Positions 32,021-43,599 are shown, counted from the first letter of the stretch. The stretch is DNA of 64,000 bases from Petunia secreta (GCA_029990175.1 JARKIP010000033.1:6262001-6326000); one strand, 5' to 3'. Numbers and translations: made by a program. Notes: generated by a model not told the origin, from the letters alone.

Positions 32021-32957
32021 TGCACCACTTGGTGAACCTCTAGAGGGGGTGAAATAGTGTCCTTACCCGATTTTTCAAACTTCTAAAACTTGCTTCTACC
32101 TCGATTAATTAACTCACAAAGAACCAGGTCCCTTACAAGTTTCACCTATCTCTAAAACTTGAACTAAATACAGAAACGTAAATAACACAGAGATTTTTAC
32201 ATGAAAAAATCCTTCCTCAAGGATCAAAAACTACGACCCAAACTCATGGGATTCAAACACTTTCCAATATGAAAAACTGAGCAAATTTAATGTTAAAACT
32301 CTAACCAAGAAACTAAAACCCTTAGTACCTAGAACCTTACAAGCTTCACTATAGCTTACAAGTTTGAACCTTCTACATCATAAAGAATTCTACTTTCAAT
32401 GTTACCAACAGGCTACCAACAGGCTGATAGAATTATAACTCGATTCCTATAACACCAAACTAAACAAACAAACTAAACCTATGAAACTTCAACTCCATCA
32501 GGTGTTGCTGCCTTGCTTCTGCTCTTGCACACAATAACTCTCACGAAGTAATTGCTCTCAATTTTCTCTGTTGAGATTTCTTGTGTGCATTAAACTTCGA
32601 GGTCAAAACAACTTAAATTTGCCGAATTCATAGAAGTCTTATTCAGTTTAGCTTAGAAGTCCTTTTACAAATTGGAATCTGTTTCTCATAAGATCTAAAA
32701 GATTTTTCTTATTTGAAACCTAAGTTATTTTTCCTTAGTCTTCAATCCTTTCCACCTAGGGAACTCTTTCCAGCACCGCTTCTAAGCTTCTCCTTCTTCA
32801 ACTTGGATTGAGACTTTGACTTCAGCTGTTCCCTTTTCCTTCTTCGACTCAGTCTCGAACTTCAACTCGAATAGCTTCAATTCTACGTTCAACTGTGAAC
32901 TTTTTCTTCGTTCACTCAGCACCAGGTCCTTTATTAATCATCAAAACCTATTCTTCA
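32021..32957 (-). repeat. 3' LTR of the Sirevirus-like Copia (937 bp)
   Basis: On the + strand it starts TGCACCACTTGGTGAACCTC and ends TATTCTTCA; the polypurine tract AAAAAAGGGAAATA follows on the minus strand (32961-32975). It matches the split 5' LTR, for example GGTGTTGCTGCCTTGCTT (about 32503 and 57329). The TATA box of the 5' LTR (TATTTATAGAG at 57443) is destroyed here. Confidence 0.85.
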
Positions 32958-32989
32958 AAAATATTTCCCTTTTTTATGATGAAAAATAA

Positions 32990-34560
32990 TATTGTCTCAC
33001 TGAGAGTATTCGCACAAGAACATGTACATACAAATACTAAAAATGAACAAGGGTAAAATAGCTAGGCAAAAATTAGGTCAAAAACAGATACCAATCTTAA
33101 CAATAACTAGCTTCTCCCTTTTGGCATCATCGAAAAGATCACAACGTACTTCTTAAAGAACCAATCAAGTAATGTCGGTTTTATAGCCTAGTAGGAAGCA
33201 AATCAATCATATGCATAATCTATCAAACTTCAATCTAAGATGCCTAATTTACCACAAGTAAAGGAATTGATCCGTAACAAATCAAGCAAAATATCCAAAT
33301 AAGCATCCAAAACATCAAGATTAAAACCACAAAGATTTTCTTAACTAAACATCAAAAAGATATTGAGGGAATATGGGTTATACGGTAGATACTGGTTCAG
33401 TTCTGGGAAGTGAATGGAACATATAACTTGAAGGGGGCAAGCACCGCTGCAATGTTCCTTGAGTTTCCTTGTCTCTCCAACACCAGTTCAGCTTCAAGCC
33501 TAGCATTCCGAGCAGCAAACCTAACATTATCCTTATCACGTCGCTCGACCTCTCTTATATAGGCTTGTACCTGTTGATTCGCATCACCCACATGAGAAAT
33601 TTCATCGTCAGCAAGCTTTATAGGTTCCTGCAGGGTCTCCCTCTAAATACTCACCGCTCTTCGGATGTTTCTTTCAAAGACATCATAATGATCAGGTATT
33701 GTACCTTTGTCTAAGGGCATACCAAAGTGTTCCAGAATCTATGTCAAAAGAAACCCATAAGCCAACTCATGCTTTCATATTCCACATCAGCTATCCTCAC
33801 TATATGTGTATTATCATTCCTAGCAGATCGATAAGAACCTCCTTATCCAACTGGTCCATGTAAGCCAAATCCAGAATATTCACCTTACTATGACACTTCG
33901 ACCTTTGCAATAGATTCTTCAAACAAATTCAACCAACAATTGATGGAAGGATGTTGTAACTTTTTTCTTATCTGGGTGGCCTTGGTCAACATCGATTTAC
34001 TGTGAACTTACAAGTTACAGTAAGAGCAGTCATATTAACATACCTTGTAAGCCATGCGTTTCTCATGTACTCACAGTACTCTACTGCTGAAACTTGTGAT
34101 AAAATGGGTTCTTCAAGGTTTGAGCATTCAACTTTGTAACCAGATGGGTCATCCTTCTTCCTCCGTATCAGCAATATTTCTACCTTTCATGATAAAAGGT
34201 GCCTCGAACCAGCAACTCAGTCCACTTCATTCTTCTTCTCATCAGCAACCTTTTTCTGTACACAAGAACCAGATTCAACAGGTGATTCTGCAGGCCTCAC
34301 CTCTTCTCCAGTTTCTTTTACTAATTTTTTTTTCTTTTGGTATGCACTTGAGAAACAAACTCAGTAGTCCTCCTCCTTAATTGGATTATGGATACGTCAT
34401 CATCTTCTTCTTGATCTTCACTTCCCCATGTCTGATTGTCTCCTTGTTCCCCGTGAGTTTGACCTTTATCTCTTGTTTGATCACCTTCCTGCTCAGTCAA
34501 GTTCGCAGAGTCCCCAGCAGGTTCTTCTCTAGCAAGCCCGATCTTCTAATCATTATCTGC
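32990..34560 (-). pseudogene. Env-like / plant transposon protein-like remnant, coiled-coil C-terminus
   Basis: The minus strand shows decayed frame pieces. The last open one (33591-33397) reads MGDANQQVQAYIREVERRDK and ARNARLEAELVLERQGN, a charged helix with coiled-coil character. Upstream pieces resemble the middle of the plant transposon protein domain (SMSWLMGFF near 33760). The whole takes the place after pol where Sireviruses carry an env-like ORF. Stops are frequent, so no function is expected. The same kind of sequence lies in the other Copia at 16309-17792. Confidence 0.45.
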
Positions 34561-34583
34561 TTCTTAAATTATTGCAACTTCTT

Positions 34584-35390
34584 ATTCATCAAATACCACA
34601 TGCACACTTTTTTCTACAGTTAAGATCCTTTTGTTGAACACCGTATATGCCTTACTTTGTAAAGATCCAAGAAGATGGTCTCATCACTCATTGTATCAAA
34701 CTTTCTTGGAAGTTCTTTCCTATTGTTGTGCAAGAAACACTTGCCCCTAAAAGCTTTAAGATGTGCAATATTTGGTCCTACCTTTAATCAACTCATAGGG
34801 AGTCTTGTCTAGTAATGGACGAATAGAACATCGATTTAGCAAGTAGAAAGCGGTGTTTACTACTTCAGCCCAGAAACTCTTAGTCTGATCGCTTGACAAC
34901 AACATTGTTCTAGCCATATCTTCTAAGGACATGTTCTTTCTTTCAACTGCTCAATTTTGTTGAGGGTCCTTGGTGCAGAGAAATTATTGTGGCACTTTTG
35001 ATTCATCAAATACCACATGCACACTTTCTTCTACAGTCAAGATCCTTTTATTGAACACCTTATATGCCTTACTTTGTAAAGAATATCCCAAGAAGATGGC
35101 CTCATCACTTATTGCATCAAACTTTCCTAGAGGTTCTTTCCCATTATTGTGCAAGAAACACTTTCCCTTTGGTCCTGCCTCTAATCAACTCATAGGGAGT
35201 CTTGTCCAATAATGGACGAATAGAATATCGATTTAGTAAGTAGCAAGCGGTGTTTACTGCTTCAGCCCAGAAATTCTTAGTCAGATCGCTTGACACCAAC
35301 ATTGTTCTAGCCATATCTTCTAAGGACCTGTTCTTTCTTTCAACTACTCAATTTTGTTGAGAGGTCCTTGGTGCAGAGAAATTATTGTAC
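34584..35390 (-). repeat. Tandem duplication inside the integrase (period about 417 bp)
   Basis: Both units start ATTCATCAAATACCACATGC and end AGAAATTATTGT. Unit 1 is 34584-35000 and unit 2 is 35001-about 35390. They differ by about one base in ten plus small indels, so the event is old. Unit 1 has an extra AAAGCTTTAAGATGTGCAAT-containing stretch. Confidence 0.8.
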
Positions 35391-35602
35391 ATTACAGAAC
35401 TCTACAAACTTAGCATTCTCAAACTTAGTTCCATGGTCAGACCTAATACTTACAAGCTGAAACCCTGCTTTCTTTTGTACGATCTTTACCCAATTCTTGA
35501 ACATATCAAACACTTCATCTTTTGATGCAAGAACCACGGTCTTTGTGTATCTGAAGTAATCATCAACAATCACCATTACAAACCTCTTACCTCCTCTGCT
35601 CC
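34584..35602 (-). pseudogene. Integrase core and C-terminal part of the Sirevirus-like Copia
   Basis: The frame at 35602-35382 gives RGGKRFVMVIVDDYFRYTK (first catalytic Asp) and LVSIRSDHGTKFENAKFVEF (second Asp). Then, after frame breaks, ARTMLVSSDLTKNFWAEAVN, TACYLLNRYSI and KGKCFLHNNGKEP follow. This last part exists twice, because 34584-35000 and 35001-35390 are a tandem duplication. The integrase begins at 38160-38111 (MDLCGPMRVRS), on the other side of the solo LTR. Confidence 0.7.
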
Positions 35603-36266
35603 TGACACGACCCGAAATCCAGCTAGGCCGTGCGGGCACCCGACATCCTCCCCTAGACCCGTCGGGCGAACCCTTACCAATTAAAATAGAAAAATACATA
35701 TAATTCAATTTATAAATAATAACAAGACTTAGAAAAAGTACAAAAATATTGACATCTCTAAGCTGTAAAAAAAGAAATTACAGTTGACTATCCAACATAC
35801 TAGGTTTAGGGCTATCCAGACTAGACATCTAAGAGTACAGAAGAAGACAAATACCTCCTGAAGGGAGCAAAATGCAACTAAAATAATAACCATAAAACTG
35901 GTGGCCATCCGGAATAAAAGCTGGCTCACCCTTACAGCTGAAATCGTCTTCGCTCCTTCACAACGTGGTGAACTCAATCTTGGAGCGAACCTGCCGAAAC
36001 AAAATAGATAGACAAAAACAAACAACAAACAAGGGTGAGTCAAAAGGACTCAATAAGTGGGCCAGACTAGCCACCTCAAAGAATAGGATAGCTAGCCAGG
36101 GAGAAAAGAAATAAATAAACCAAATTCCTCTTATTTAAATTATGAAAAGCCAGAGCCAGATAATAACTAGAAACAAGTATAGAATCAAAAACTCATTAAC
36201 CACCAGGAACGTAAGATAGCCAGAACATATAGGTATCCCGAACATATCAACAATCAGAAATACATC

Positions 36267-36405
36267 CTGTTGCGGCGTGCAACCCGATCCATATATCCAT
36301 ACTGTCGCGGCGTGCAACCCGATCCATATATTTATACGGTTGCGGTGTGCAACCCGGTCCATATATTTATACTATTGCGGTGTGCAACCCGATCCCCGCA
36401 ACCCA
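36267..36405 (+). repeat. Minisatellite A in the solo LTR, four units of about 36 bp
   Basis: Units contain GCGGYGTGCAACCCGATCCA and TATATTTATAC. The copy at 1-2378 does not show this array. Confidence 0.8.
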
Positions 36406-36589
36406 GAATACGAGCCAAAAATATATAGGCAAATTGAGATATGTCCACGACATAGTATACATACCGCATACATAAAAGACAACACAATACACACAATAAT
36501 CAGTATGTAGTGCAATGAGATGGGATGAATGCGGTACGATGCAATGCAGTCACATATGCCTGATACCGATCTCCGGCGCAGGACTCTCA

Positions 36590-36825
36590 TCGTCTACCAG
36601 GAGATATATGCAATATACCCTTCACCGGCTCGGGACTCTCATCGATTATCGGGAAGTATATGCAATGATGACCCTTCACCGGCTCGGGACTCTCATCGAT
36701 TACCGGGAAGTATATGCAATAATGACCCTTCACCGGTGCAGGACTCTCATCGCCAACCGGGAAGTATATGTAATAATCCGGTGCGGGACTCTCATCGCCA
36801 ACCGGGAAGTATATGCAATGCTCAA
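36590..36825 (+). repeat. Minisatellite B in the solo LTR, five units of 40-60 bp
   Basis: Units contain GGACTCTCATCGATTACCGG and GAAGTATATGCAAT, with CCCTTCACCGG linkers. The copy at 1-2378 has one such unit (1184-1240, inverted). ORFs over this array (36515-36915) are repeat artefacts. Confidence 0.8.
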
Positions 36826-38110
36826 AACCAGAGTGCAATGCTCATATGCTCAATGCAATACCAACAACAGGGCATAACATATAATATACAATGTAAATTC
36901 AAAGCTAAGGCGTAATGAGTACGCCTATCGGCAGCTATACACGTAAGGAACACGTGGTAGAATATCCACAAGGCCAAAGGCCTTCAAAGAAATGGATAAA
37001 AACACTTACCTCTTCCAAAAGTTAGCATTGCTAATCAACAACCGCTTTATCCTTTGGTTTCATTGCCAAACGATCCGACTCTATTTAATAAGCAGAAAAA
37101 TATATCAAATTAGGCTAAAGGCTTCATTCCTCACATCTTAGGGCAATCCAGTTAGGAACCTGATACCCTATTCGCATACGCAATACTCAGGCCAGGCCTA
37201 TGTACAGGGTTCAAAGTCACATAACCAAACCCTAAATAAATTACATTTATATGTTGCCCATAACTCACTGAGTACGAATATATAATCAATTCCATTATCG
37301 GGGTCTATTTGACCCTTTAAACTATTAATTGAACTTGTTAAAACGATGTCTAATATTCTAAGTTTTGCCGTTAAAACATATTCAAACACACGTAATAAAC
37401 TCAAATAATACATTAAGATCATTACCTGAATGTTTCGGGGTAAAAATTCAACCATTTTCCGGGCTTTTTCTCATTTTCAGGCATTTTTTCTGATAATTTT
37501 CACTGTCTCACGTTTCTGTTTTGTTCTCATGTTTCTGTACTTAAGTATCTCGTCCTTAGCTTTACACCGCCTAACCTTTTTAATTTCTTTCCTTTCCTTT
37601 TTTTTTCTTGTATTTTCTATTTCATTTTGTTTTCGAAATTTAAAACGGTACCCTATGATACTCGAAATAATTCCAACTTTTGCATACAATTTATAAAAAA
37701 ATATATGTAACACACTTGCTAAGACGGATCTCAAATCGGACTCCCGAAACTCAATATGCAAATTTATTGTAAAAAAGTCAAATCATTTAACTTTCGGCAT
37801 TTTAGCGGAAACTAGCCGAACAACATCGAAATTCACTTTCGAAAGTTCACAAAAGTCACAAATAATCATACGAACCTAATGGCGCTTTCGGATTTCGAAT
37901 CAGAGCTCATTCGCCAAAACCGAGCTCGAAAATCTCTTTTTAATATTTATCGACAATAAAAACTGAAACCTTCTTCCGATGCCTACCAAACGAGGTCTGA
38001 TTTAACTCAAATTTTACAAACAGGTCCTAATGGACCTTACGAATATTTTAAAATTATCGACACGCCAATCGGAGTCCTAACTTCCGAAACGACAGACCGA
38101 GGTCGTTTCA

Positions 38111-38834
38111 GCTCCTTACCCTCATTGGCCCACATAGGTCCATGTAAACCAACTCAAGTGGTTTAGCAGTACTACCCACTTTCTTTGATTTGACTCAAGA
38201 TCTTACATTTTCCCCCCCTCACACAAGCATCACAGATTTTGATGACTTCGAACCTTTTGCTTGGCATTCCATGAACAGGGTCCTCTGACACCAACTTATT
38301 CAATTGAGTCAAGCTTGCATGTCCTAATATGTTGTGCTACAGTTGTGTATAACTCTCAAGCACATTCAAAGAAAGTCAAATTATTTCAGGAAGAGAACCT
38401 AATGTAGCCTTGTATACATTGTTCACATGTTTCCCTTTCATTACTATTTCACCTGTCTGCAGGTTCTTCACAATACACCCTGCAAAAGTGAAGCTTACTT
38501 GATTTCCTCTATCATATAGTTGAGAGATACTTAGCAGGTTGTGCCTCAATTCGTCCACACATAGTACATTTTCAATAGCATGATTGAGGGACCTCCCAAC
38601 TTTTCCTATACCTACAATTTCGCCACTTTTGCCACCTCCAAAATCCACACTACCACCTTGAAATGGTGCGAGTGAGAGAAATTTTATTTTATCTTTGGTC
38701 ATGTGCCTAGAACACCCACTATCAAGAGTCCAGCTTGGGTTGTTCCTTCCCACTCCAGCCTGCAAAATAAAATTAGCGGTTAGTGACAGGAACCCAAGCT
38801 TGGGTCCCTTTTTGTGATTGAATGGATGAATCAA
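38111..38834 (-). pseudogene. GAG-pre-integrase with protease end, Sirevirus-like Copia
   Basis: The open frame 38834-38376 shows the Copia protease active site WTLDSGCSRHMT (DSG intact), GGGKSGEIVGIGKVGR, then the GAG-pre-integrase region LCVDELRHNLLSISQLYDRG. Below 38376 the linker to integrase with its HHCC-type zinc site follows in broken frames, reaching MDLCGPMRVRS at 38150-38111, where the solo LTR interrupts. The protease site and the linker are well kept. Confidence 0.75.
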
Positions 38835-38846
38835 ATCTTTACTAGC

Positions 38847-40700
38847 TCAGTAAGGTAAAATTGATTTTTTATTCCTCATTACTGCCTTTTTAGCAACACT
38901 GCATTTATTTTTATAATGACCATATTTTCTACAAAGAAAGCAAAGCATGTTACAAGGAAGTCCTACATACTTACTCCTAGGATTCCAGGTAGGTAATTGT
39001 TTTCTATATCCTAAGCCATTTTTACTTCTATTATGAAGATCATTCCACCAATTCAAAGCTTCAGAAGACTTGTTCATTTAGTGAGTCTGGTAAGTTCATA
39101 GTTAGCCTTGTCAATATTTTCTTAAAGAACTCAGTTCTTCTCAGTTTCCTAATATAGAACTCCATTTTTCCTTTTAAGCTCAGCTTCAAGGTTGATTTGA
39201 GCCTCACTGACTACTTGCTTACTAGTGACTTCTTTCAATTTATGATTTTCAAGTTCAAGTGCAGAAACTTTCTTTTGCTCTCCAAGCACTTGTTCCTTTA
39301 ATTTCATATTTTCAAGTTCAAAGGCTGAGACTTTTTGCTTTTCTTCAAGAACCTGAGCATTACATGATGCTATCTCAACTTCAAATTCAATTTTAGCTTC
39401 CTCTAGGTTCTTGATTTCAATTTTAAAATCAGACACAACTGAGAGTAGTTGGTACATATCAAAAAGACACTGGTTCTTCTCAGCCCTTAAACTCTCAATA
39501 CCTTCTATTAAAATTTGTGCTAGCAAAGTAAGTTCTCTTTGGGCGAAAGTATGAAGTTTTGCTTTAAACTCGATTAGGTTGATCATCAGTGAGAGTTTCT
39601 TCGCTGAGAGCCATCGGTGCCAATGGAGAGTCATCCTCAGATTCTTTTACATGATCAGTGTAACTTTCAGATGGTCCTATGTTGCATAGAAGGCTTCTTT
39701 CTTCTTCTTCTTCTTCTTCTTCTTCTTCTTCTTCTTCTTCTTCTTCTTCTTCTTCTTCTTCCTCATAGCTCTGAATTTGGGTGGATGTCTAGTTTTCTTA
39801 GGTTCACTGTCCTGTTCAGCACCATTTTTTTTCCACTCAATTTCCCACATAGGGCAGTCTTTCACAGCGTGATCTTTCTTATGACAATTGAAACAGCCTG
39901 AGTAGTCTAGATTGTCAACAATACTCTTCTTAGCAGAAGTTTCCTTGGTGGTTCGTTTGGCATCTTTCTTTTTAAGACTTAGTAACTTTCCCACAGCATT
40001 CACCATGGCCATCTCATGCTCAGAGTAGTCATACTTAGAACCTTCAGATGCTTCCAATTCCAGGTTCTTCTGCTTTTGAGGTTCTGCCTTGATCCTTTAC
40101 TGTTTCATTAGCTAATGAGTCTTAAAGCTACCAATGAGTTCGTCCAATTGAATATTTTTGAGTTTCTTCGACTCGATAATGGCTGTGACTTTGGATTCCC
40201 AAGTATCAGGGAGAATCCTAATGACTTTTTCAACCAAGTCCTCATTAGTGAGTACCATATCCAAAGACTTCATCTCATTGGTTATGATAGTGAACTTTTC
40301 ATCATGTCTTGGATGGATTCAATCTCTCCCATAGCAAACAACTCAAACTTTCTTTTCAGCAACTGGATTCTAGACTTCTTGACCTGAGTAGTTCCTTAAT
40401 GAGAAACTTGTAGCGCATACCAAATTTCTTTGGAAGTCTTCTATGAATAAACTCTATTGTATTCATCAGGACCAAGTCCACATATGATTAGCCTTACAAT
40501 TCTTTTCAACCATCCGGAAGTCAGCATCACTATATTCAGATCTTTCCTTTGGAATAGTTTGCGGATTTGGTGATGTCCCTATTGTCTTAGTTAGAATAAG
40601 AGGTCCTTCCAATGTCTTCAGCTTTAATGTAGTCTTCTATTGAACTGAGGAGGCATGTTAATGGATTGTCATTCGGTTATAATCAGTTGTGCACTCATGA
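38847..40700 (-). pseudogene. gag: gag of the Sirevirus-like Copia with two zinc knuckles and a coiled coil
   Basis: From the N-terminus (about 40680 downward) broken frames resemble the Copia UBN2-type gag core (ICGLGPDEYNRV, KEIWYALQVSH, TTQVKKSRIQLLKRKFELF). The first zinc knuckle is CFNCHKKDHAVKDC (about 39905-39860). A poly-Lys tract from an AAG repeat follows. A long coiled coil (39634-39149) repeats EEKQKVSAFELENMKLKEQV and similar heptads. The second knuckle is CFLCRKYGHYKNKC (about 38945-38900). Two knuckles and a long gag tail are typical of the Sirevirus group. Several stops interrupt it. Confidence 0.7.
39695..39765 (-). repeat. AAG/CTT microsatellite encoding poly-Lys in gag
   Basis: About 23 CTT units on the + strand (AAG on the sense strand), in frame with gag, coding an uninterrupted Lys run. 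Confidence 0.9.
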
Positions 40701-40743
40701 TTCAGAACCTTCTCCAGATATTAATCTTTGTGTGAGAGAACCT

Positions 40744-40760
40744 GCTCTAATACCATTTAT
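40744..40760 (-). other. Primer-binding site of the Sirevirus-like Copia
   Basis: The minus strand reads ATAAATGGTATTAGAGCAGG directly after the LTR end (TGCA at 40761-40764). TGGTATTAGAGC differs by one base from TGGTATCAGAGC, the complement of initiator tRNA-Met. Confidence 0.75.
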
Positions 40761-40952
40761 TGCACCTGGTGTACCTTCGTAAAACACTAGAAGGGGGTGA
40801 ATAGTGTCCTTACCCCATTTTTCAAGATTTTAAAACTTGCTTATACCTCGATCAATTAATTCGCAAAGAACAAGGTTCCTTGCAAGTTTCACCTGTCTCT
40901 GAAACTAGAACTAAGTGCGGAATTGTAAATAACACAGAGCTTTTTACGTGGA
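40761..40952 (-). repeat. 3' segment of the split 5' LTR of the Sirevirus-like Copia
   Basis: It starts TGCACCTGGTG on the + strand and contains the ACTAGAAGGGGGTGAATAGT motif. It is cut at 40952 by Tat copy C; GTGGA (40948-40952) is the target duplication. Confidence 0.85.
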
Positions 40953-41437
40953 TATTAATGCCTAAAATCGGTCGCCTAGGTTAAATAATTAATTTAAAAT
41001 GAGGTCACAAGCAATATAGTAAATACGACGGAAAAATAAATAAGTAAAAGAGAGAAATAATGAGAAAGATAAGTAAAGTAATCTTACTCCTTGAGAATAG
41101 CCGGATTTTATGGTGAACCGCCTTGTTGTACAATACAATGTAAAGAATGGTATTTTGTAGTAGTGGATACCAGTCCTAATTAAGGTAAAATATAAAAACT
41201 AATAAGGCTATGGGCCTATAGTTCAAAGCGGTGGTATATACGAAATCCTAACTAGGGGACTGTAACCTTAAGGTGGCAGGAGGTATGCCTTGCATCCTAT
41301 GGACGTGCCGCCTGAACAATCATTGGCCCAAGGAGCGAGCGTGTATCCTCTGTGCCCGGTGACTTATAAAATAAGCCTAGTCATGCCAGATGGACTCGTA
41401 TTCCCGTAATAATAGGTGGCGTATTTTTGCCCACACA
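40953..41437 (-). repeat. 3' LTR of Tat copy C
   Basis: Minus strand: TGTGTGGGCAAAAATACGCC at the start and CATTAATA at the end (mutated from CGTAAACA). The TATA box of the 5' LTR (TATAAATA) is changed to TACAAAATA here, so this LTR would be a poor promoter. The polypurine tract AGTAGGGGGACTAC precedes it (41438-41451). Confidence 0.85.
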
Positions 41438-41721
41438 GTAGTCCCCCTACTTGCTGAGTGCTGACGAGAGCAATCTGGAAATGAAAGTGGCATTCAAGAC
41501 AGATGTGAAAAGATATCTCACCGACTCCTTGAGACTCGCAGTCTCTTTGACCAAGAACTATGCTGATTTCTTCGAGAACTCTGTGTGCCTTCATCTGATT
41601 TTTTGACACCGACTCGATGCACTTTTCCAAGAACTGCTATTAACTGCTCCAAATCATATCATATCTCCAGAAATAATGACGCTTGACCATTTCATATGTC
41701 ATTCTTATGTCTTTTCTGCCT

Positions 41722-41729
41722 ATATATAG
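41722..41729 (+). promoter_or_regulatory. TATA box of the antisense ORF (predicted)
   Basis: TATATATA in CTGCCTATATATAGGG lies 98 bases before the ATG at 41827 and is followed by an AC-rich leader with TTCTTCACCATTTTC. It is a prediction from spacing and sequence only. Confidence 0.45.
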
Positions 41730-41826
41730 GGACCTCTTGATAATAGAGAAATCACAAACTCATCTTCAGAAAGTACTTTTCTTCACCATTTTCTTATGAT
41801 AGTGAAAAACTTCTCTCTCTTCAAAA

Positions 41827-42440
41827 ATGTTTGCCTATGATCCTGGTTTGATATTCCCAGAAAATGTTCTTCGTTCCAAATGGATGGTGCATGAAGGAAC
41901 GGTAGGAGGAAACTCTTCTGCACTTATCTCTTTTTCTTTCTTTATCCATAAAGGAATAAGCAAAGTCCCCCGAGTCATGAAGTTTGATCGGGATTCTAAT
42001 GACGTCCTTTGGGACGTCTTCATTGTGTCATGAGCACTGATTACGGTGCGCTCATCTTCTAACACGGCGTGCTGTGATATTCTTCTTGTCATGTGGGGTC
42101 AGGAGGCTTAACCCTTTCAATTGTCAAGAGGCTTCTCTTCCAGAGCATTCCTTGTATTCGAGTAGCTCCTTTAACTACAAAGGGTTGAAGTTTTTGCGCC
42201 TGGCTTTGTTTCATAGCAGGCAAGAGGATACAGCTTCATGTCGTTAGATGATTAAGGTGTCACTGAACTTTGGATCCCCTCGTGATTTATGGCTTTCACC
42301 TTCGTAATCTGCTTTAGCTTAACCGCTATTACAATGCTTCATCAGTCGTTGGCTATGGGATACCCGAGGGAAGAGGCTCCCTTGTGGTAGGTTCCCATCT
42401 TAAGCCTCTCCATCCCTGGTGAGCTCCTATTTGTGCTTGA
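41827..42440 (+). pseudogene. Antisense ORF of the Tat element, copy C (decayed)
   Basis: Antisense to gag, it opens MFAYDPGLIFPENVLRSKWM and runs to VMKFDRDSNDVLWDVFIVS, then TGA at 42031-42033. Homology to copy A continues behind the stop in several frames (ITVRSSSN, then the ending GCALWFDQ near 42450). A TATA box (TATATATA, 41722-41729) lies about 100 bases before the ATG, and the leader TTTCTTATGATAGTGA matches copy A. The first 69 codons are about 60-65% identical between copies as judged by eye. The product has no recognised domain. Confidence 0.5.
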
Positions 42441-42992
42441 AGATCTGCGGGGCTGTGCACTCTGGTTTGACCAATAGAGGTTAACTTGGATGGTCAAATT
42501 TTATTTTTAAGATCTGCTGTGAGTCTTCAAGTTTCTCTTTGAGTTCAGTGGGTAAGATGAAGGAGGTTAGGCCTGTACTCAGACGTTTCCGAGGTCCCTT
42601 GCTTTGATCAAGCAGATGGGCTTTGGTTGTACCAACGGCCACGTACCCTTGAAGGAATGCTCGAGCTAACATATCTCGGGCTGCCAGAAGAAAAGAAGAA
42701 CTCCGGATTGTTTATGTCTTGTAGCTACAATCCAGATGAAGGATCTTCAGCCATGTTAATCCTGAGGAGCTCTTTGTTTTTAGTCTTTCCTTTCTATTTG
42801 TTTACAATGTTATGAACAAATATTGTTTTCAGGAAGAACTAATTGTATATTGAGAGCCTACAGGATGTTTGTTATTAACGAAACAGTCATTCATCAATAG
42901 TTGTATGCGTACTTGTGTATTCATATATGGTGTAATGTGTAGTCCAGCAGTATTTTTGTGTGCCTTTCTGAGCTAGTGTCTTCATTAGACGG

Positions 42993-43217
42993 GTGTGCAC
43001 ACTGAAGGGCGCTTCATTTGCGTCAATAGGTGCTGACTTAAGTTGCGCCCATAATGGGATGGCTTTAGCACGTGTGGAAACATTCACTTTTGCATCCAAC
43101 TTCGAACATCTCTGCTTAGTGACTCGAGTATTTAAGACTATCTCGCACTATGCGAACAGGCGTCCCCATCGGCATGTAGGTGCAATTGTTGAATTAATGA
43201 GTTCAATGTACGAGTAA
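42993..43217 (+). other. Antisense conserved block 2, copy C
   Basis: The + strand frame holds SCAHNGMALARV, LCLVTRVFKT, YANRRPHRHVG and IVELMSSMYE, matching the antisense block of copy A at 5409-5591. It lies 1.1 kb behind the antisense start. No domain is known to me. Confidence 0.5.
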
Positions 43218-43599
43218 TTTCTGGTGGCTGAGCTAGATGTGGTCTAGCTCTAAGCGAGTAGCGTAACCTACTTTTTGTAGGGAAAAGAGAGTGTATTACT
43301 TTAACTTAGGTCTGGTTGGGGCTATGAATAGTTGAATTGTAGATGGATCTGAATATATAAGTAAAACTGACTAAGTAAATTAGTAGTATTATTGATAAAG
43401 TGGCGCTAGGCTTGAGATGTTGTGGGTGAAAACCCGTAACATGATTGATAACTATGAAAATACTACGATCAGAGTTAAAAAAAAAAAAAGATATCAACAT
43501 AAAAAATAAATTCTTTAAAAAGCGACAGATACTTTATGCTCGATCCTCGGAAGGTTCAGGGGCATGTATTTGGGCTTTCCTGCTCGAGGGTGCTGAGCC

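Larger units (their letters stand above)
35603..38110 (-). mobile_element. Solo LTR (2.5 kb) of a Gypsy-type element inserted in Copia integrase
   Basis: The ends on the + strand are TGACACGACCCG (35603) and GGTCGTTTCA (38110). The flanks carry the 5-bp target duplication GCTCC at 35598-35602 and 38111-38115. Removing the LTR and one GCTCC joins the integrase frame exactly (PMRVRS with RGGKRF). No internal region, primer site or second LTR is present, so it is a solo LTR formed by LTR-LTR recombination. The other copy is at 1-2378, inverted. Strand is inferred from the similarity of its end to the Tekay-like LTR. Confidence 0.85.

Noticed and set aside
36515..36915. ORFs with repeated HRLSGSICN or RLGTLIDYREVYA peptides
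   Set aside because: They arise from minisatellite B in the solo LTR in two frames at once; no conservation in the other LTR copy.
39617..39901. ORF with a long Leu run on the + strand
   Set aside because: It is the antisense shadow of the AAG repeat in Copia gag; the minus-strand frame has the zinc knuckle.
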